Assembly: GCF_001643305.1 (NCBI RefSeq)
Contig: NZ_LSGW01000047.1
Span: 124,001 to 188,000 of the forward strand
Source of the DNA: Aeromonas salmonicida subsp. salmonicida
GTDB lineage: Bacteria > Pseudomonadota > Gammaproteobacteria > Enterobacterales > Aeromonadaceae
Direction: 5' to 3'
DNA length: 64,000 nt
The position numbers were made by a program, and so were the translations under genes. Shown piece after piece: positions 26,775 to 37,332 of this stretch. The notes beneath the pieces were generated by a model. The model made no database searches, had not been told where the DNA came from, and saw only the letters and a program-made list of their open reading frames with translations. Each line of letters opens with the position of its first letter. Within the stretch, counting starts at the first letter, position 1.

Positions 26775-26799
26775 GCCGCTCCCCGGAGCGGTCTTTTTT
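26775..26799 (+). terminator. Terminator of the TonB2 operon
   Basis: CCGCTCC / GGAGCGG stem followed by TCTTTTTT. Confidence 0.85.
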
Positions 26800-26831
26800 A
26801 TGCCTGCGACCTCCTCTTTATATATGCCGTC

Positions 26832-26861
26832 ATAAAAAATCCGGAGCCTGGGCTCCGGATT
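26832..26861 (-). terminator. Terminator after the chitinase gene
   Basis: AATCCGGAGCC / GGCTCCGGATT is a perfect 11-bp stem with a 2-base loop. On the minus strand it is followed by a run of T, about 70 bp past the chitinase stop. Confidence 0.85.
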
Positions 26862-26929
26862 GGGTCATTCATGGATACGGGCATTACCTCATCGGTGAGG
26901 GTGTCGGCTGCGCCCGCTCCGTTGCACCA

Positions 26930-29900
26930 TCAGTAACTGCATACCAGCTTCCAGCTGCCATCTGTTGCCTTGGGCTCGCTGCTGATCCACCAATTCGCCT
27001 GCCACACCACCTTGTTATGGGTGATGCGATCGCCACCACCTGCGTGATCCCCTTGCGGCCAGGTCGGGTAGGCCTTGTAGGCCGCCGGATTGACGTTCTG
27101 GCTGCTACAGGTGGCGCCGCCCGGGTTCTCACCACCGCCCGAGCCCAGTACGGCCTCTGGCAGGGTCGGGAACTCGGCCTTGAGGCCTATAGTCTGGCTG
27201 CCGCTGATGATACGCATGCCGCTCGGCACGCCGGCGGCGGGCAGGTAGTAGGTCATGGCGACTTCAACTTCAGCGCCCGGCGCCAGGGTCTGCCAGCTCG
27301 GCAGGTTCATGGCGACCTTGTGGAAGTCCTTCTCGTTGGCAATGCCCTCCGAGTTGTCGTTGCCACCGCTCTCGACCACTTTCAGCCCCATGCCACTCTG
27401 ATCCGTGATGGTGTCAGAGGTGGACGTCGGCATCAGAAACTCGATGCGAGCGCCGCCCGGAATGGTCTGGGTCGACTTGTTGACCAGCTTGAGTTTCGGG
27501 TTGATCGGGTAGTTGGAGTCCCCTTCCTTGAAGCCGGAGAGGCTGACCTGGATGTCGAGCTGGGCACTCGGCGCGGCCAGATCATTCTGCTTGTTGTTGT
27601 AGGGAGTTGCCTTGGCAAACTTCTCGTAGGCAAGCGTAGTCAGAGTGCTGCCCATGCCGTACTCGTTCTTGGCCGGATCGAAGGCGTAGTCGCCCGCCAT
27701 CTCCCAGAACATGACGCCACCCAACCCGCGCTTGATGATGTAGTCCAGCTTGTGACCCATGGACTCTTCATCTTCGGTGGAGAGGAACACCTTCTTCTCA
27801 TCGTTCCAGAGCCAGGGCGCCTGCGCCTTGTCATCGTAGTAACGGACGTACTTGCCCTGCATCACGTGGGCCGGGTTGTTGGGATCCAGACCCCAGGCAG
27901 TGCCGTAACTTGGTAACGTTGTGATGCCCAGGCTGGCCGCGTTCTCCAGGTTCTTGGCATGCCACATGGGCACGGCGCCACCGCCGATCTCCTTGCCGTT
28001 CTTGTCCAGATCATGCCAGATGTTGTCGATGCCGACCACACCATTGCCGCACGGAATCGTACTGCCACCGGTGCCCGGCTGACACTCGTTCTGGCTCGGC
28101 AGGGCCGCCTTGCCACCCAGACCGTGACTACCACCGCTCACCCCCTGCCAGCCGCGAGTGTAATAGGGCACACCCACGTTGATCTTGCCGGCCGCCAGGG
28201 CGCCACGGAAGTAGTGGGCAGACCAGGCGGCGTTGAGGTAACCGATACCGCCAAACTGGGCCTGATTGTATACGCCCCAGTGGGAGAGTTCGGGATCGGC
28301 ATTGTTGTCGAACAGGGCCGCGTTGTGACCGACAAAGTGGTTCCAGGCACCGTGGAAGTCATAGGTCATCAGGTTGACGTAATCCAGATACTGGGTGACC
28401 TGGAAGTTCTCCATGCCTCGCAGCAGGTAGGCTGACGCCGGTGAGGCTATGGTCAGCATGTACTTGCGACCATCCTCGGTACCGGCATTGTCGAGCCGCG
28501 CCCGCAGTGTCTTCATCAGCACCTCGTAGTTGGCAAACAGCTTGGCACGGCACTGGTTGGAGAGCGGGAAGTCGTTGGGGTTGCCTGCATCCTTCATGGA
28601 GGTGGGGTACTCGTAGTCCACATCCACCCCATCGAAACCGTACTGGCGGATGAAACTCACCGCCGAATCGGCAAAGGCGTTGATGCCGGCTGTGTTGACC
28701 GAGCAGTCGCCCTTGGTAGTGGCAGTATAGAAGCCGCGGGTATCGGCCCAGCCCCCGACCGAGATAAGGGTCTTCACGTCCGGATACTGCTTCTTGTACT
28801 TGGAGATCAGGTTGAAGTGGCCCTGATAGGCGAATTCGGGATCCATCTCGGCGCCCGGCACCCCGTCCCAGGTCAGCTTGGTGGCTGCATCATCCACCTT
28901 GATCTGGTGACTCTGCTCATCCACAGCCGCGAAGGCGTAGTTGATGTGGGTGAGCTTGTCCCAGGGGATGTCGTTCACCAGGTAGGCGGGCAGGCCATTC
29001 TTGCCAGTGCGCCAGGAGGTGAAGTAACCGATCACCCGGCGGGCGTGGTCATCCCCCATGCACTCGTAACCGTCCGGGCGATAGATCTGGCGAATGTCAC
29101 AAGAGAGATTGCCACCGGTGGGCGGCAGCGCCGCCTCTTCCACCTGCACATCGACCTGGGCAGACTCGCCCACCAGATTTTCCTTGTCGGTCGCCACCAG
29201 CTTGAGGGCGGCAGCCCCCTTGCTCTGGGGCGTCCAGCTCACCTGCCAGGGGGCGCTGGTATCTTCGCCCACCTTCTTGCCATCCACGTAGAGTTCGACC
29301 CTGGCCACGTCATTGTTGGCATCGGTGACATTGCCACTGACCGCCACGCTGCGCCCCAGGGTCACCTTGGCACCGCTGGCCGGGCTGCTGATACTCACCC
29401 TGGGCGCCTCTGGCGCGACCACGGCGTTGACGCTGAAGCTGGCATCCGCCTCGCTCAGCACGGCGCCATCCTTGTCCAACCCACGAGATTTGAGTTGATG
29501 GGGGCCGACACCGGTAGCGACCCAGCTGGCCGACCAGGGGGCCCCGCTGCTCACCGCCACCGGCTGACCATCGATCAGATACTCGACCTTGACCAGGGCG
29601 CTGCTGTTGCCACTCAGGGTGACCGCAAGGGCCACGGGTACACCTTCGTTGAAAGCGCTACCAAGAGCGGGCGAACTGATTGCCAGCCCAAGGCCCGGAG
29701 TCGTGCCGCCGTCGTTGAACAGCTTCCAGGCATCGGCCCAGACAGCACCCACACCGGGGGCATAGTGATAGGGGGATGCCCCGCACCAGCCGGAGTAGGG
29801 AAATTCTTTGCATTCGTAGAGAGCGCCTGCGTTGCTGACCACATCACCAGCCTTGTAAGCGGTGCCGGCCTGATAGGCGGGATAAGCGGCTTGTGCCCAA

Positions 29901-29962
29901 GCGGGCATGGCAGCCAGGGCCACCAGCATGGCAAGCCTGCTGGGCCTTAAGGTCTGTTGCAT
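26930..29962 (-). CDS. Secreted multidomain chitinase, GH18
   Basis: This 1010-residue chitin hydrolase has a signal peptide (residues 1-26, ending WAQAA). An N-terminal CBM5/12-type chitin-binding module follows (about 27-82, YQAGTAYKAGDVVSN, ECKEFPYSGWC), then two Ig-like repeats (about 95-185 and 190-280). The GH18 barrel (about 300-740) carries the catalytic motif FDGVDVDYEYP with the proton-donor Glu, SVGGW on beta-3 and YDFHGAW. Next comes a linker domain (about 770-900) and a C-terminal CBM5/12 (about 950-1010, YPTWPQGDHAGGG to WKLVCSY). I chose the ATG at 29962 because AAGGAAG and the signal peptide fit; an ATG 30 bases earlier is less likely. Secretion by the type II system is expected for Aeromonas. 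Confidence 0.95.
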   Translation of the reverse strand: MQQTLRPSRLAMLVALAAMPAWAQAAYPAYQAGTAYKAGDVVSNAGALYECKEFPYSGWCGASPYHYAPGVGAVWADAWKLFNDGGTTPGLGLAISSPALGSAFNEGVPVALAVTLSGNSSALVKVEYLIDGQPVAVSSGAPWSASWVATGVGPHQLKSRGLDKDGAVLSEADASFSVNAVVAPEAPRVSISSPASGAKVTLGRSVAVSGNVTDANNDVARVELYVDGKKVGEDTSAPWQVSWTPQSKGAAALKLVATDKENLVGESAQVDVQVEEAALPPTGGNLSCDIRQIYRPDGYECMGDDHARRVIGYFTSWRTGKNGLPAYLVNDIPWDKLTHINYAFAAVDEQSHQIKVDDAATKLTWDGVPGAEMDPEFAYQGHFNLISKYKKQYPDVKTLISVGGWADTRGFYTATTKGDCSVNTAGINAFADSAVSFIRQYGFDGVDVDYEYPTSMKDAGNPNDFPLSNQCRAKLFANYEVLMKTLRARLDNAGTEDGRKYMLTIASPASAYLLRGMENFQVTQYLDYVNLMTYDFHGAWNHFVGHNAALFDNNADPELSHWGVYNQAQFGGIGYLNAAWSAHYFRGALAAGKINVGVPYYTRGWQGVSGGSHGLGGKAALPSQNECQPGTGGSTIPCGNGVVGIDNIWHDLDKNGKEIGGGAVPMWHAKNLENAASLGITTLPSYGTAWGLDPNNPAHVMQGKYVRYYDDKAQAPWLWNDEKKVFLSTEDEESMGHKLDYIIKRGLGGVMFWEMAGDYAFDPAKNEYGMGSTLTTLAYEKFAKATPYNNKQNDLAAPSAQLDIQVSLSGFKEGDSNYPINPKLKLVNKSTQTIPGGARIEFLMPTSTSDTITDQSGMGLKVVESGGNDNSEGIANEKDFHKVAMNLPSWQTLAPGAEVEVAMTYYLPAAGVPSGMRIISGSQTIGLKAEFPTLPEAVLGSGGGENPGGATCSSQNVNPAAYKAYPTWPQGDHAGGGDRITHNKVVWQANWWISSEPKATDGSWKLVCSY

Positions 29963-30459
29963 ATTGTTATCTTCCTTGTTTTGTCTTGGCATTGGTCACC
30001 AGGGCAAAGAACAAGCGCAACCGGCGTGATGGGAGCAGACAACTGGCAATGGACGTGCCACAAACACCACCTTCACCCTGGGAAGCCCCGCTATCTGGAT
30101 CGACTGATCTGGAGACCGGAGGCATTGCGTCCCGGCATTTCGACCGGTTTGCCCTTTACCTGGGTTCCGTGAGGAACAAGCCGAGTATAGGAATCAACCA
30201 GCAGAGTCTCAATCTTCATTCTCGAAGAAAAATATGTGGATGCAAGCCAGATCACACTTTCCCGAGAACAGTGAATTAATGATTTTGTCATTAATTTCAT
30301 AACGTTAGTCAGGTCAAAAAAACCAGCACTGCCCTCATTTGCATCCCGGTAATGTGCGTTGGCTCACTGGTATGACGTGCCAGAAATGTGACAATGCGCG
30401 CCCTTGGTCAAGGTGCCAAGGCTATGGAAACACTGGCAAAAAATAAAAAAGGAACCGTT
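29963..30459. other. Divergent intergenic region, chitinase/nuclease
   Basis: About 500 bp with no convincing ORF. It must hold both divergent promoters. I see one possible half of a CRP site (AGATCACA near 30248) but no full consensus. Confidence 0.4.
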
Positions 30460-32604
30460 ATGAAAGGAACACGTGCCCTGCTGTCGCTGGCCGTGGGGCT
30501 TGCGCTCGCGTCCCCGTCCGTCCATGCCGCCAGCTTCAGCTGCCCGGCTGACAGTGCCCTCACCCCCATCCCCGTCATTCAGGGCATTGGTGGCAAGAGT
30601 CCCCTCATCCCCGATGGCAAGTTCGAAAGCGCCCAGAGCGTCACGGTCAAGGCGGTGGTCACGGCACTTGGTGAGAGTCTCAACAAGGGTTTCTACCTGC
30701 AGGATCTGCAAGGGGATGACAATCCCCAGACGTCGGATGGCATCTTCGTCTACCTCAACGACAAAAACTTCGCCAGCAAGTACCCGGACATCAAGCCGGG
30801 TGCCGAAGTCTGTCTGGAGGCCAAGGTCGAGGAGTACTACAACCACACCCAGCTCAAGCCGGTCGTTGACAGCGGCGCCCCGCGTCTGCAGGTTCTCGCT
30901 CAGGGCTCTGTGCCTGCCGCCGTGCCGCTGCGGGTACTGGAAAACGAGACCCTGGCCAGGGCGCTGGAGCGTCACGAAGGGATGCGGGTACGCCTCGATG
31001 CCGACAGCACACTCAAGGTAAGCCGCAACTTCAGCTATGACTACGCCGCCAAACGCAACAATCTGGTGCTGTCACACCAGGCACCGCTGATGAAGCCGAC
31101 CCAGCTGCATGCCGCCGACAGCAAGGAAGCCAAGGCGCTGGCCAGGGCCAATGCCCGCAACCGGGTATTCCTCGAGTCTGACTTCAAGGCCGCCGATGGC
31201 AAACTGCCCTGGCTGCCGGGCTGGGATCCGGAGCAGGGTTATCTGCGCATCGGCGATGCCCCGGTCAATCTGGATGCGCTGGTGGGCTACAGCTACAACG
31301 AATACCGGTTGATAGTGCCGCAGGATCAGGTGATCACCGCCGGCGATCTGCTGCGCACCAGCGATAACGATCGCCAAAGCGCACCGGCCCGTGCCGATGG
31401 CACCAACTTGCGTATCGGCAGCTTCAACGTGCTCAACTACTTTACCAGCCACTCCAGCGTGGGGGGGGCCCTCAATGTGCTGTGCAAGGATCAGGCGGAT
31501 GCGGACAGCGCCAAGGGCTGCAACCGCGGCGCCAAAAACCTGGAGGACTTCCAGAAACAGCGTGCCAAGATAGTCAACGCCATCACGGAGATGGATGCCG
31601 ATCTGCTCGGCCTGATGGAGATGGAGAACAACGGCTTTGACAGCCACTCCGCCATCAGTGATCTGGTGCAAAGCCTCAACGCCCAACAGAAGGAAGCCGA
31701 CAAACAGTACGCCTTCGTGGCCCTGCCCAAGGCGCGGCTTGGCGACGAGCGCTTCTTCGGCGGCGACGCCATCATGGTGGCCATGATCTACCGACCCGCC
31801 AAGCTGACGCCGCAGGGGGATGCCAGCGTCATTACGCTGCCGGTACAGAAATACCAGGATGCGAAAGGAGTCGAGAAACAGGCCTCCCAGCGTGACTCCC
31901 TGGTGCAGAGCTTCACCGTCGAGGGCAGCAAGGAGCCGCTGACCCTGGTGGTCAACCACCTCAAATCCAAGGGATCCGGCTGCCTGGAGAACCTGGACGG
32001 CAAGGAGCCGGCCGATCTGCAGGGCAAGTGTACCGAGTTCCGGGTCAGTGCCGCCAAGGTACTGGGCGAAGCGGTGAACACGCTGCCGGGTATGGTCATG
32101 TTGGTGGGTGACCTCAACTCCTACGCCAGGGAAGATGCGATCCGGGTGCTGACCGACTATGTGCCGACCGAAGGTCAGCGCAAGATAGTCTCCGCCTCCC
32201 GGACCTTCCTCGGCGAGCAAGTCTATGAGCAGACCGGCAGCGAAGTGAGCAAGAGCTATGGCCTGATCGATATGAATGTCAGGTTCAACAAGGAGAAGGC
32301 GATCTCCTACAGCTACGAGGCCGAACTCGGTACCCTGGACTATGCCCTCGCCAACCCGGCACTGGCCAGCAAGGTAGTCGCGGTCGCCGACTGGCACATC
32401 AATTCGTTCGAGAGCAGCCTGTTCGAATATGGCCGTGGCTTCACCGGTGACATGATCAAGTCCGACAATCCGTTCAGCGCCTCCGATCATGACCCCATCA
32501 TCGTCGACCTCAAGCTGAAGGAAGAGAGCAACGGCGGTGGTGGTGCCATGAGCGCCCTGTTGCTGGCCCTGCTGCCCCTGGCCTGGCGTCGTCGCCGCAA
32601 CTGA
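30460..32604 (+). CDS. Extracellular nuclease, ExeM family, with GlyGly-CTERM tail
   Basis: This 714-residue exported nuclease has a signal peptide (residues 1-23, ending SVHA). An N-terminal OB-fold-like region (about 25-300) precedes an endonuclease/exonuclease/phosphatase domain (about 320-690) with IGSFNVLNYF, the metal-binding Glu in LLGLMEMENNG, VVNHLKSKG, LVGDLNSY and the terminal catalytic SASDHDP. It ends with a Gly-rich linker, a short hydrophobic helix (MSALLLALLPLAW) and RRRR, the GlyGly-CTERM signal processed by rhombosortase after type II secretion. AAGGAACC precedes the ATG at 30460. A likely role is extracellular DNA degradation for nutrients or biofilm turnover. Confidence 0.93.
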   Translation: MKGTRALLSLAVGLALASPSVHAASFSCPADSALTPIPVIQGIGGKSPLIPDGKFESAQSVTVKAVVTALGESLNKGFYLQDLQGDDNPQTSDGIFVYLNDKNFASKYPDIKPGAEVCLEAKVEEYYNHTQLKPVVDSGAPRLQVLAQGSVPAAVPLRVLENETLARALERHEGMRVRLDADSTLKVSRNFSYDYAAKRNNLVLSHQAPLMKPTQLHAADSKEAKALARANARNRVFLESDFKAADGKLPWLPGWDPEQGYLRIGDAPVNLDALVGYSYNEYRLIVPQDQVITAGDLLRTSDNDRQSAPARADGTNLRIGSFNVLNYFTSHSSVGGALNVLCKDQADADSAKGCNRGAKNLEDFQKQRAKIVNAITEMDADLLGLMEMENNGFDSHSAISDLVQSLNAQQKEADKQYAFVALPKARLGDERFFGGDAIMVAMIYRPAKLTPQGDASVITLPVQKYQDAKGVEKQASQRDSLVQSFTVEGSKEPLTLVVNHLKSKGSGCLENLDGKEPADLQGKCTEFRVSAAKVLGEAVNTLPGMVMLVGDLNSYAREDAIRVLTDYVPTEGQRKIVSASRTFLGEQVYEQTGSEVSKSYGLIDMNVRFNKEKAISYSYEAELGTLDYALANPALASKVVAVADWHINSFESSLFEYGRGFTGDMIKSDNPFSASDHDPIIVDLKLKEESNGGGGAMSALLLALLPLAWRRRRN

Positions 32605-32624
32605 TACGACTTCGCCATCATGCC

Positions 32625-32652
32625 AAAAGCCCGCTGCGATGCGGGCTTTTTT
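32625..32652 (+). terminator. Terminator after the nuclease gene
   Basis: AAAAGCCCGC / GCGGGCTTTT with a 6-base loop, followed by more T. Confidence 0.9.
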
Positions 32653-32685
32653 ACGGGCAGGAGACGGCCGGACACAAAATGAGCC

Positions 32686-32721
32686 AAAACAAAAAGGCCA
32701 CCGCGATAACGGTGGCCTTTT
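32686..32721 (-). terminator. Terminator of the tRNA-Ala operon
   Basis: On the minus strand, AAAAGGCCACCG and CGGTGGCCTTTTT form a long stem followed by GTTTTGG, 20 bp past the last tRNA-Ala. Confidence 0.85.
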
Positions 32722-32741
32722 GGCTTCTTGTCACAAGAATT

Positions 32742-32817
<76 letters not shown>

Positions 32818-32865
32818 GAATTTTGTACTCAACAAATGGTTCTGGCGGCCATCTGTCGTAAATAG

Positions 32866-32941
<76 letters not shown>

Positions 32942-32989
32942 GAATTTCGTACTCAACAAATGGTTCTGGCGGCCATCTGTCGCAAATAG

Positions 32990-33065
<76 letters not shown>

Positions 33066-33093
33066 TTTGATTCCAGATTGTTCGAGGAGAATT

Positions 33094-33169
<76 letters not shown>

Positions 33170-33214
33170 AACTCACCTCGGCGCTGACGAAGTTATCTCC
33201 GGCAACGGAGGCGC

Positions 33215-33243
33215 ATGATAGGCATCAACCGCTTTGCTGTCAA
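33215..33243 (-). promoter_or_regulatory. Promoter of the tRNA-Ala operon
   Basis: On the minus strand, TTGACA and TATCAT are separated by 17 bp, with a GCGCC-rich discriminator typical of stringently controlled stable-RNA promoters. It lies about 45 bp upstream of the first tRNA-Ala. Confidence 0.75.
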
Positions 33244-33353
33244 CCCAAAAATAACACCGGCTGGAGCGTTTAGTCAAAATTCAAGCAGTTAGCTGTTTTT
33301 ACCGGCAACCTTGCCGCTATCTCGCTGTTTTATGTCACAAATCTGGTTAACCG

Positions 33354-33386
33354 CGAAAAACAAAGGCTCCCTTGCGGGAGCCCTTT
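33354..33386 (-). terminator. Terminator after gltX
   Basis: GGCTCCC / GGGAGCC within AAAGG...CCTTT. On the minus strand it is followed by TTTGTTTTT. Confidence 0.8.
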
Positions 33387-33440
33387 ATTGTCAGCGGAAG
33401 GCAATTTATCCGGCTGCCACCAGTCGCGGCAGCAGGCGAC

Positions 33441-34856
33441 TTACTCGGCGGCCATGCGCGCTTCGATATACGCCAACGCGCGATCGATGCGAGCCAGCAC
33501 GCGCTCTTTACCCACCAGCGCCATCACGGCGTCGATACCAGGGGACTGACCCAGACCGGTCACGGCCACGCGCAGCGGCATGCCGACCTTGCCCATGCCC
33601 TGACCCAGCTCGGCGGCAGTGGCTTCAATCAGCTCGTGCAGCGCTTCGGTGGTCCAGGTGTCCAGAGCGGTCAGCTTGGCCTTGGCCAGCGCCAGCGGCT
33701 CGGCAGCCACGCCGCGCAGGTGCTTCTTGGCAGCCGCTTCGTCGATCGCCTCAAAATCTTCAAACAGATAGCGGCTCTGGGCGGCCATCTCCACCAGGGT
33801 ATTGCAGCGCTCGGCCAGCAGAGTAACAACTTCTGGCAGTGATGGGCCCTTGCTGGTGTCAATCTTCTGGTTTTCCATGTGCCAGGCCAGATGCTTGGCC
33901 ACATAGGCCGGGTCCAGGCTGCGCATGTAGTGGTTGTTCAGCCACAACAGCTTGTCGGTGTTGAATGCGGAGGCGGACTTGGAGATGGCATCCAGGCTGA
34001 ACAGCTTGATCATCTCATCCAGGGTGAAGATCTCCTGATCGCCGTGGGACCAGCCCAGACGCACCAGATAGTTCAGCAGCGCTTCCGGCAGGTAGCCGTC
34101 GTCGCGGTACTGCATCACGGAGACGGCGCCGTGGCGCTTGGAGAGCTTGGCACCGTCGTCACCCAGGATCATGGAGACGTGGGCAAACTCCGGCACGGGC
34201 GCGTTCAACGCCTTATAGATGTTGATCTGGCGCGGGGTGTTGTTGATGTGGTCTTCACCACGCACCACGTGGGTGATCTCCATGTCCCAGTCATCGACCA
34301 CCACGCAGAAGTTGTAGGTCGGCGCGCCATCGGTGCGGCGGATGATGAGATCGTCGAGCTCGGTATTGGCGAACTCGATGCGGCCACGGACGTGGTCATC
34401 GAATACGACTGAACCTTCGGTCGGGTTGCGGAAGCGAATAACGTGCGGCGCATCTGCCGGGTGATCGTGGGCGCTATCCCGGCACTTGCCGTCATAGCGG
34501 GGCTTCTCGCCGCTGGCCATCTGGCCTTCGCGCAGCGCGTCCAGGCGCTCACGGGAGCAGTAGCACTTGTAGGCACGGCCATCGGTCAGCATCTCGTCGA
34601 TGATGCCGTTGTAGCGGTCGAAACGCTTGGTCTGGTAGTAGGGGCCCTCATCCCAGTTCAGCTCCAGCCATTCCATGCCCTCAATGATGGCGTCGATCGC
34701 CTCCTGAGTGGAACGTTCCAGGTCGGTATCCTCAATACGCAGCACGAACTCACCGCCCTGGCTCTTTGCAAACAACCAGGAATAGAGTGCGGTACGGGCA
34801 CCGCCGACATGCAAAAAGCCGGTCGGGCTGGGAGCAAAACGGGTTTTGACTTTCAT
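33441..34856 (-). CDS. gltX: Glutamyl-tRNA synthetase
   Basis: This 471-residue class I aminoacyl-tRNA synthetase charges tRNA-Glu. Signatures are the HIGH-type motif [17 protein letters not shown] (residues 8-24), the zinc-type segment [15 protein letters not shown], and the KMSKS-type loop [10 protein letters not shown] (about residue 240). The C-terminal anticodon-binding domain is complete. Length equals that of E. coli GltX. The ATG at 34856 leaves only three residues before the conserved TRFAPSPTG. tRNA-Ala genes next to gltX are a conserved gammaproteobacterial arrangement. Confidence 0.98.
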   Translation of the reverse strand: MKVKTRFAPSPTGFLHVGGARTALYSWLFAKSQGGEFVLRIEDTDLERSTQEAIDAIIEGMEWLELNWDEGPYYQTKRFDRYNGIIDEMLTDGRAYKCYCSRERLDALREGQMASGEKPRYDGKCRDSAHDHPADAPHVIRFRNPTEGSVVFDDHVRGRIEFANTELDDLIIRRTDGAPTYNFCVVVDDWDMEITHVVRGEDHINNTPRQINIYKALNAPVPEFAHVSMILGDDGAKLSKRHGAVSVMQYRDDGYLPEALLNYLVRLGWSHGDQEIFTLDEMIKLFSLDAISKSASAFNTDKLLWLNNHYMRSLDPAYVAKHLAWHMENQKIDTSKGPSLPEVVTLLAERCNTLVEMAAQSRYLFEDFEAIDEAAAKKHLRGVAAEPLALAKAKLTALDTWTTEALHELIEATAAELGQGMGKVGMPLRVAVTGLGQSPGIDAVMALVGKERVLARIDRALAYIEARMAAE

Positions 34857-35130
34857 CTTTAAGCCTTGTGTAGAGGGCCTTGGGCCAATTCGTTAGAAAA
34901 AACCGTCGCATTTTAGCACTCAGAATCCCGGATGGGAAAACCATGAGGCCGTTGCGGGCTAAAGTAGGGGGTTAAATTTGCTGCCCGGCCGCCTGCAGCC
35001 TGATATTTGAGGGGGATCGCAAAACCGAAGCGGCATTTCCGATTTGCTATGGGGAGTGTTGGAGAGCTGCCTCCTCCGGCCGATATCCAAACAACTCTCA
35101 CACTACTTCTCACGACACAAGGAAGAGACG

Positions 35131-37233
35131 ATGCAGTTCCGTTCTATCCAGAATCGAATTCTGGTAATGGCCGGGATCGCCATGACCGCAGCCCTGGTCA
35201 TACTGATCCTGCTCAACCAGTATTCCGGTCAACAGACCCAACAGCTGACCATCAGCTCCAGTCGCGCCGCCCTGCAGCAAGAAGCCTGGCAAAAGGTGAG
35301 TGCCAACGCACGGGCCGAGGCCGCCACCATCACACAGTTGCTGCAAAAGGGGCTCTCCTATACCCAGCAGATGGCCAGTGCCCTCGCCTTGCAACAAGAG
35401 GGCCTGCTGCCGCTGGATCGCCAGCAGGCCACGGATCTACTCAAGGCGCAGCTCGCGCTCGAACCACAATTATATGGCGCCTTCGCCGGCTTCGAGCCGA
35501 ACGGCTTCGACGGCCAGGATGCCACCTTCGCCGGTCAAAGCACGCTGGGCAGCGACAGTCAGGGCCGCTTCGTGCCCTACTTCTATCGTGACAAGGACCA
35601 GATAGGCACAGACCTGCTGCTTTCCATCGAAAAGACCGATCCGGATGAATTCGGCAACCCGGCCAACGACTACTACTCCTGCCCGAAACGGGAGGGGCGC
35701 TCCTGCCTCATCGACCCCTTCAAGGTGGATATCAACGGCCAGCAGGTGCTGGTGAGCACCATCACCACCCCCATCATGGTGGCAGGCAAGTTCAAGGGGA
35801 TCGCCGCGCTGGATCTGGCTGTGGACTCCATCAGCCGTCAGGCCCAGTCCCTCAACAGCAACATCTATGACGGCAAGGGCGAGACCCTGATCGTCAGCGC
35901 CGCCGGCGTCATCACGGGCACCAGCGGTGACGCCAGCCTGCTTGGCAGCCGGGCCGACAAGCTGCTCGGCAACCAGTGGCAGCAATATCTGAAACCGGAA
36001 GTGCAGCGTCAGGAGCTGGACGAATCGTTTCGTATCTCAGTGCCCATCATGGTACCAGGCATGAGCCGCAACTGGGCCATCATAGTCACCCTGCCCTACA
36101 AGGTGGTACTGGCGGGCGCCGATCAGCTGGAAAGTCAGCTAAGCGACATGAGTCGGGCTGCCATGACCCAGCAACTGGTGGGTGCCCTTGTCGTACTGGT
36201 GCTGGCACTGGCCACCATGCTGATGATAGCGCGCAGTATCACGGGCCCCATCCGCCAGATGGTCAGCCTGGTGGACGATATCGCCGATGGCGAGGGGGAT
36301 CTCACCAAGCGCCTCACCACCCGCTCCGTCGACGAGCTGGGGGATCTCGCCAAGGGCATCAACCGCTTCATCGACAAGTTGCAGGTGCTGCTGGGGGATG
36401 TGCTGAAAACCGCCAGCGAAGTGAATCGCCACGCCGGTGATACCGACCGCATCGCAGGCCAGACCGACACCAACTTGCAGCATCACCAGGCGGAGATGGA
36501 GCAGATGCTGACTGCGGTACAGGAGATGTCCTATGTCAGCCAGGAAGTGGCCACCCACGCCAACAACACCGCCGACTCGGCCAAGCAGGCCCAGAGCGCG
36601 GCGGATCAGGGCAAGGTACGCTTCCAGCAGGTGATCCAGTCAATGCACAAGGTGGCGGCCGAAGCAGGCAAAGGCGCCGAAGTGGTCGAGGGGTTGGCTC
36701 ACGACAGCGAGCAGATCACCAACATACTCACTGTGATCCAGGGCATTGCCGATCAGACCAACCTGCTCGCGCTCAATGCCGCTATAGAGGCAGCACGGGC
36801 AGGCGAACAGGGCCGAGGTTTTGCGGTGGTGGCCGACGAGGTGCGCAAGCTGGCGGGCAACACCCAGCAGGCGGTGCAGAACACCCAGGAGCTGCTCGAG
36901 AAGATCCGTCTCAGCTCGGCCAATGCGGTCAGCGCCATCAATCAAAGCCAGCAGCTGACCCATCAGGCGGTGGGCGAGGCGGATCTGGCGGAAGAGGCGC
37001 TCGCCAGCATCTATCAGGCCATCTCTACCATCAACGACATGACCTATCAGATCGCCTCCGCCGCCGAGGAGCAGAGCTCCGTCTCCGAGACGGTGTCCGG
37101 CAATCTGTCAAAAACCAACGCACTGGCCAACGACATCGCTCAGGATGCGACCGAAACGGCCAAAGCCAGCCAGGCATTGCGTCAGGCAGCCGAGCGTTTG
37201 CAGCAATTACTGGGACAATTTCGTCTCAGCTGA
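35131..37233 (+). CDS. Methyl-accepting chemotaxis protein with dCache sensor
   Basis: This 700-residue transmembrane chemoreceptor has membrane span 1 at about residues 9-29 and a large periplasmic double-Cache domain (about 35-340) with [16 protein letters not shown], whose two cysteines may pair, and a [12 protein letters not shown] strand. Span 2 lies at about 350-372. HAMP follows ([20 protein letters not shown]), then the signalling domain with the invariant hairpin tip [20 protein letters not shown]. There is no C-terminal CheR-binding pentapeptide. The ATG at 35131 follows AAGGAAGAG; a longer in-frame start lacks a ribosome site. The ligand is unknown, though dCache receptors often bind amino acids or amines. 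Confidence 0.93.
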   Translation: MQFRSIQNRILVMAGIAMTAALVILILLNQYSGQQTQQLTISSSRAALQQEAWQKVSANARAEAATITQLLQKGLSYTQQMASALALQQEGLLPLDRQQATDLLKAQLALEPQLYGAFAGFEPNGFDGQDATFAGQSTLGSDSQGRFVPYFYRDKDQIGTDLLLSIEKTDPDEFGNPANDYYSCPKREGRSCLIDPFKVDINGQQVLVSTITTPIMVAGKFKGIAALDLAVDSISRQAQSLNSNIYDGKGETLIVSAAGVITGTSGDASLLGSRADKLLGNQWQQYLKPEVQRQELDESFRISVPIMVPGMSRNWAIIVTLPYKVVLAGADQLESQLSDMSRAAMTQQLVGALVVLVLALATMLMIARSITGPIRQMVSLVDDIADGEGDLTKRLTTRSVDELGDLAKGINRFIDKLQVLLGDVLKTASEVNRHAGDTDRIAGQTDTNLQHHQAEMEQMLTAVQEMSYVSQEVATHANNTADSAKQAQSAADQGKVRFQQVIQSMHKVAAEAGKGAEVVEGLAHDSEQITNILTVIQGIADQTNLLALNAAIEAARAGEQGRGFAVVADEVRKLAGNTQQAVQNTQELLEKIRLSSANAVSAINQSQQLTHQAVGEADLAEEALASIYQAISTINDMTYQIASAAEEQSSVSETVSGNLSKTNALANDIAQDATETAKASQALRQAAERLQQLLGQFRLS

Positions 37234-37332
37234 CAATTTTCCTCTCTCGGACTCTCCCCCTCGGGGGCGAGTCCGTTTACCATAGGCAACGAATTTGCCT
37301 GATGGCAGGCAATGTAGTGAGAGGTAAATGCC

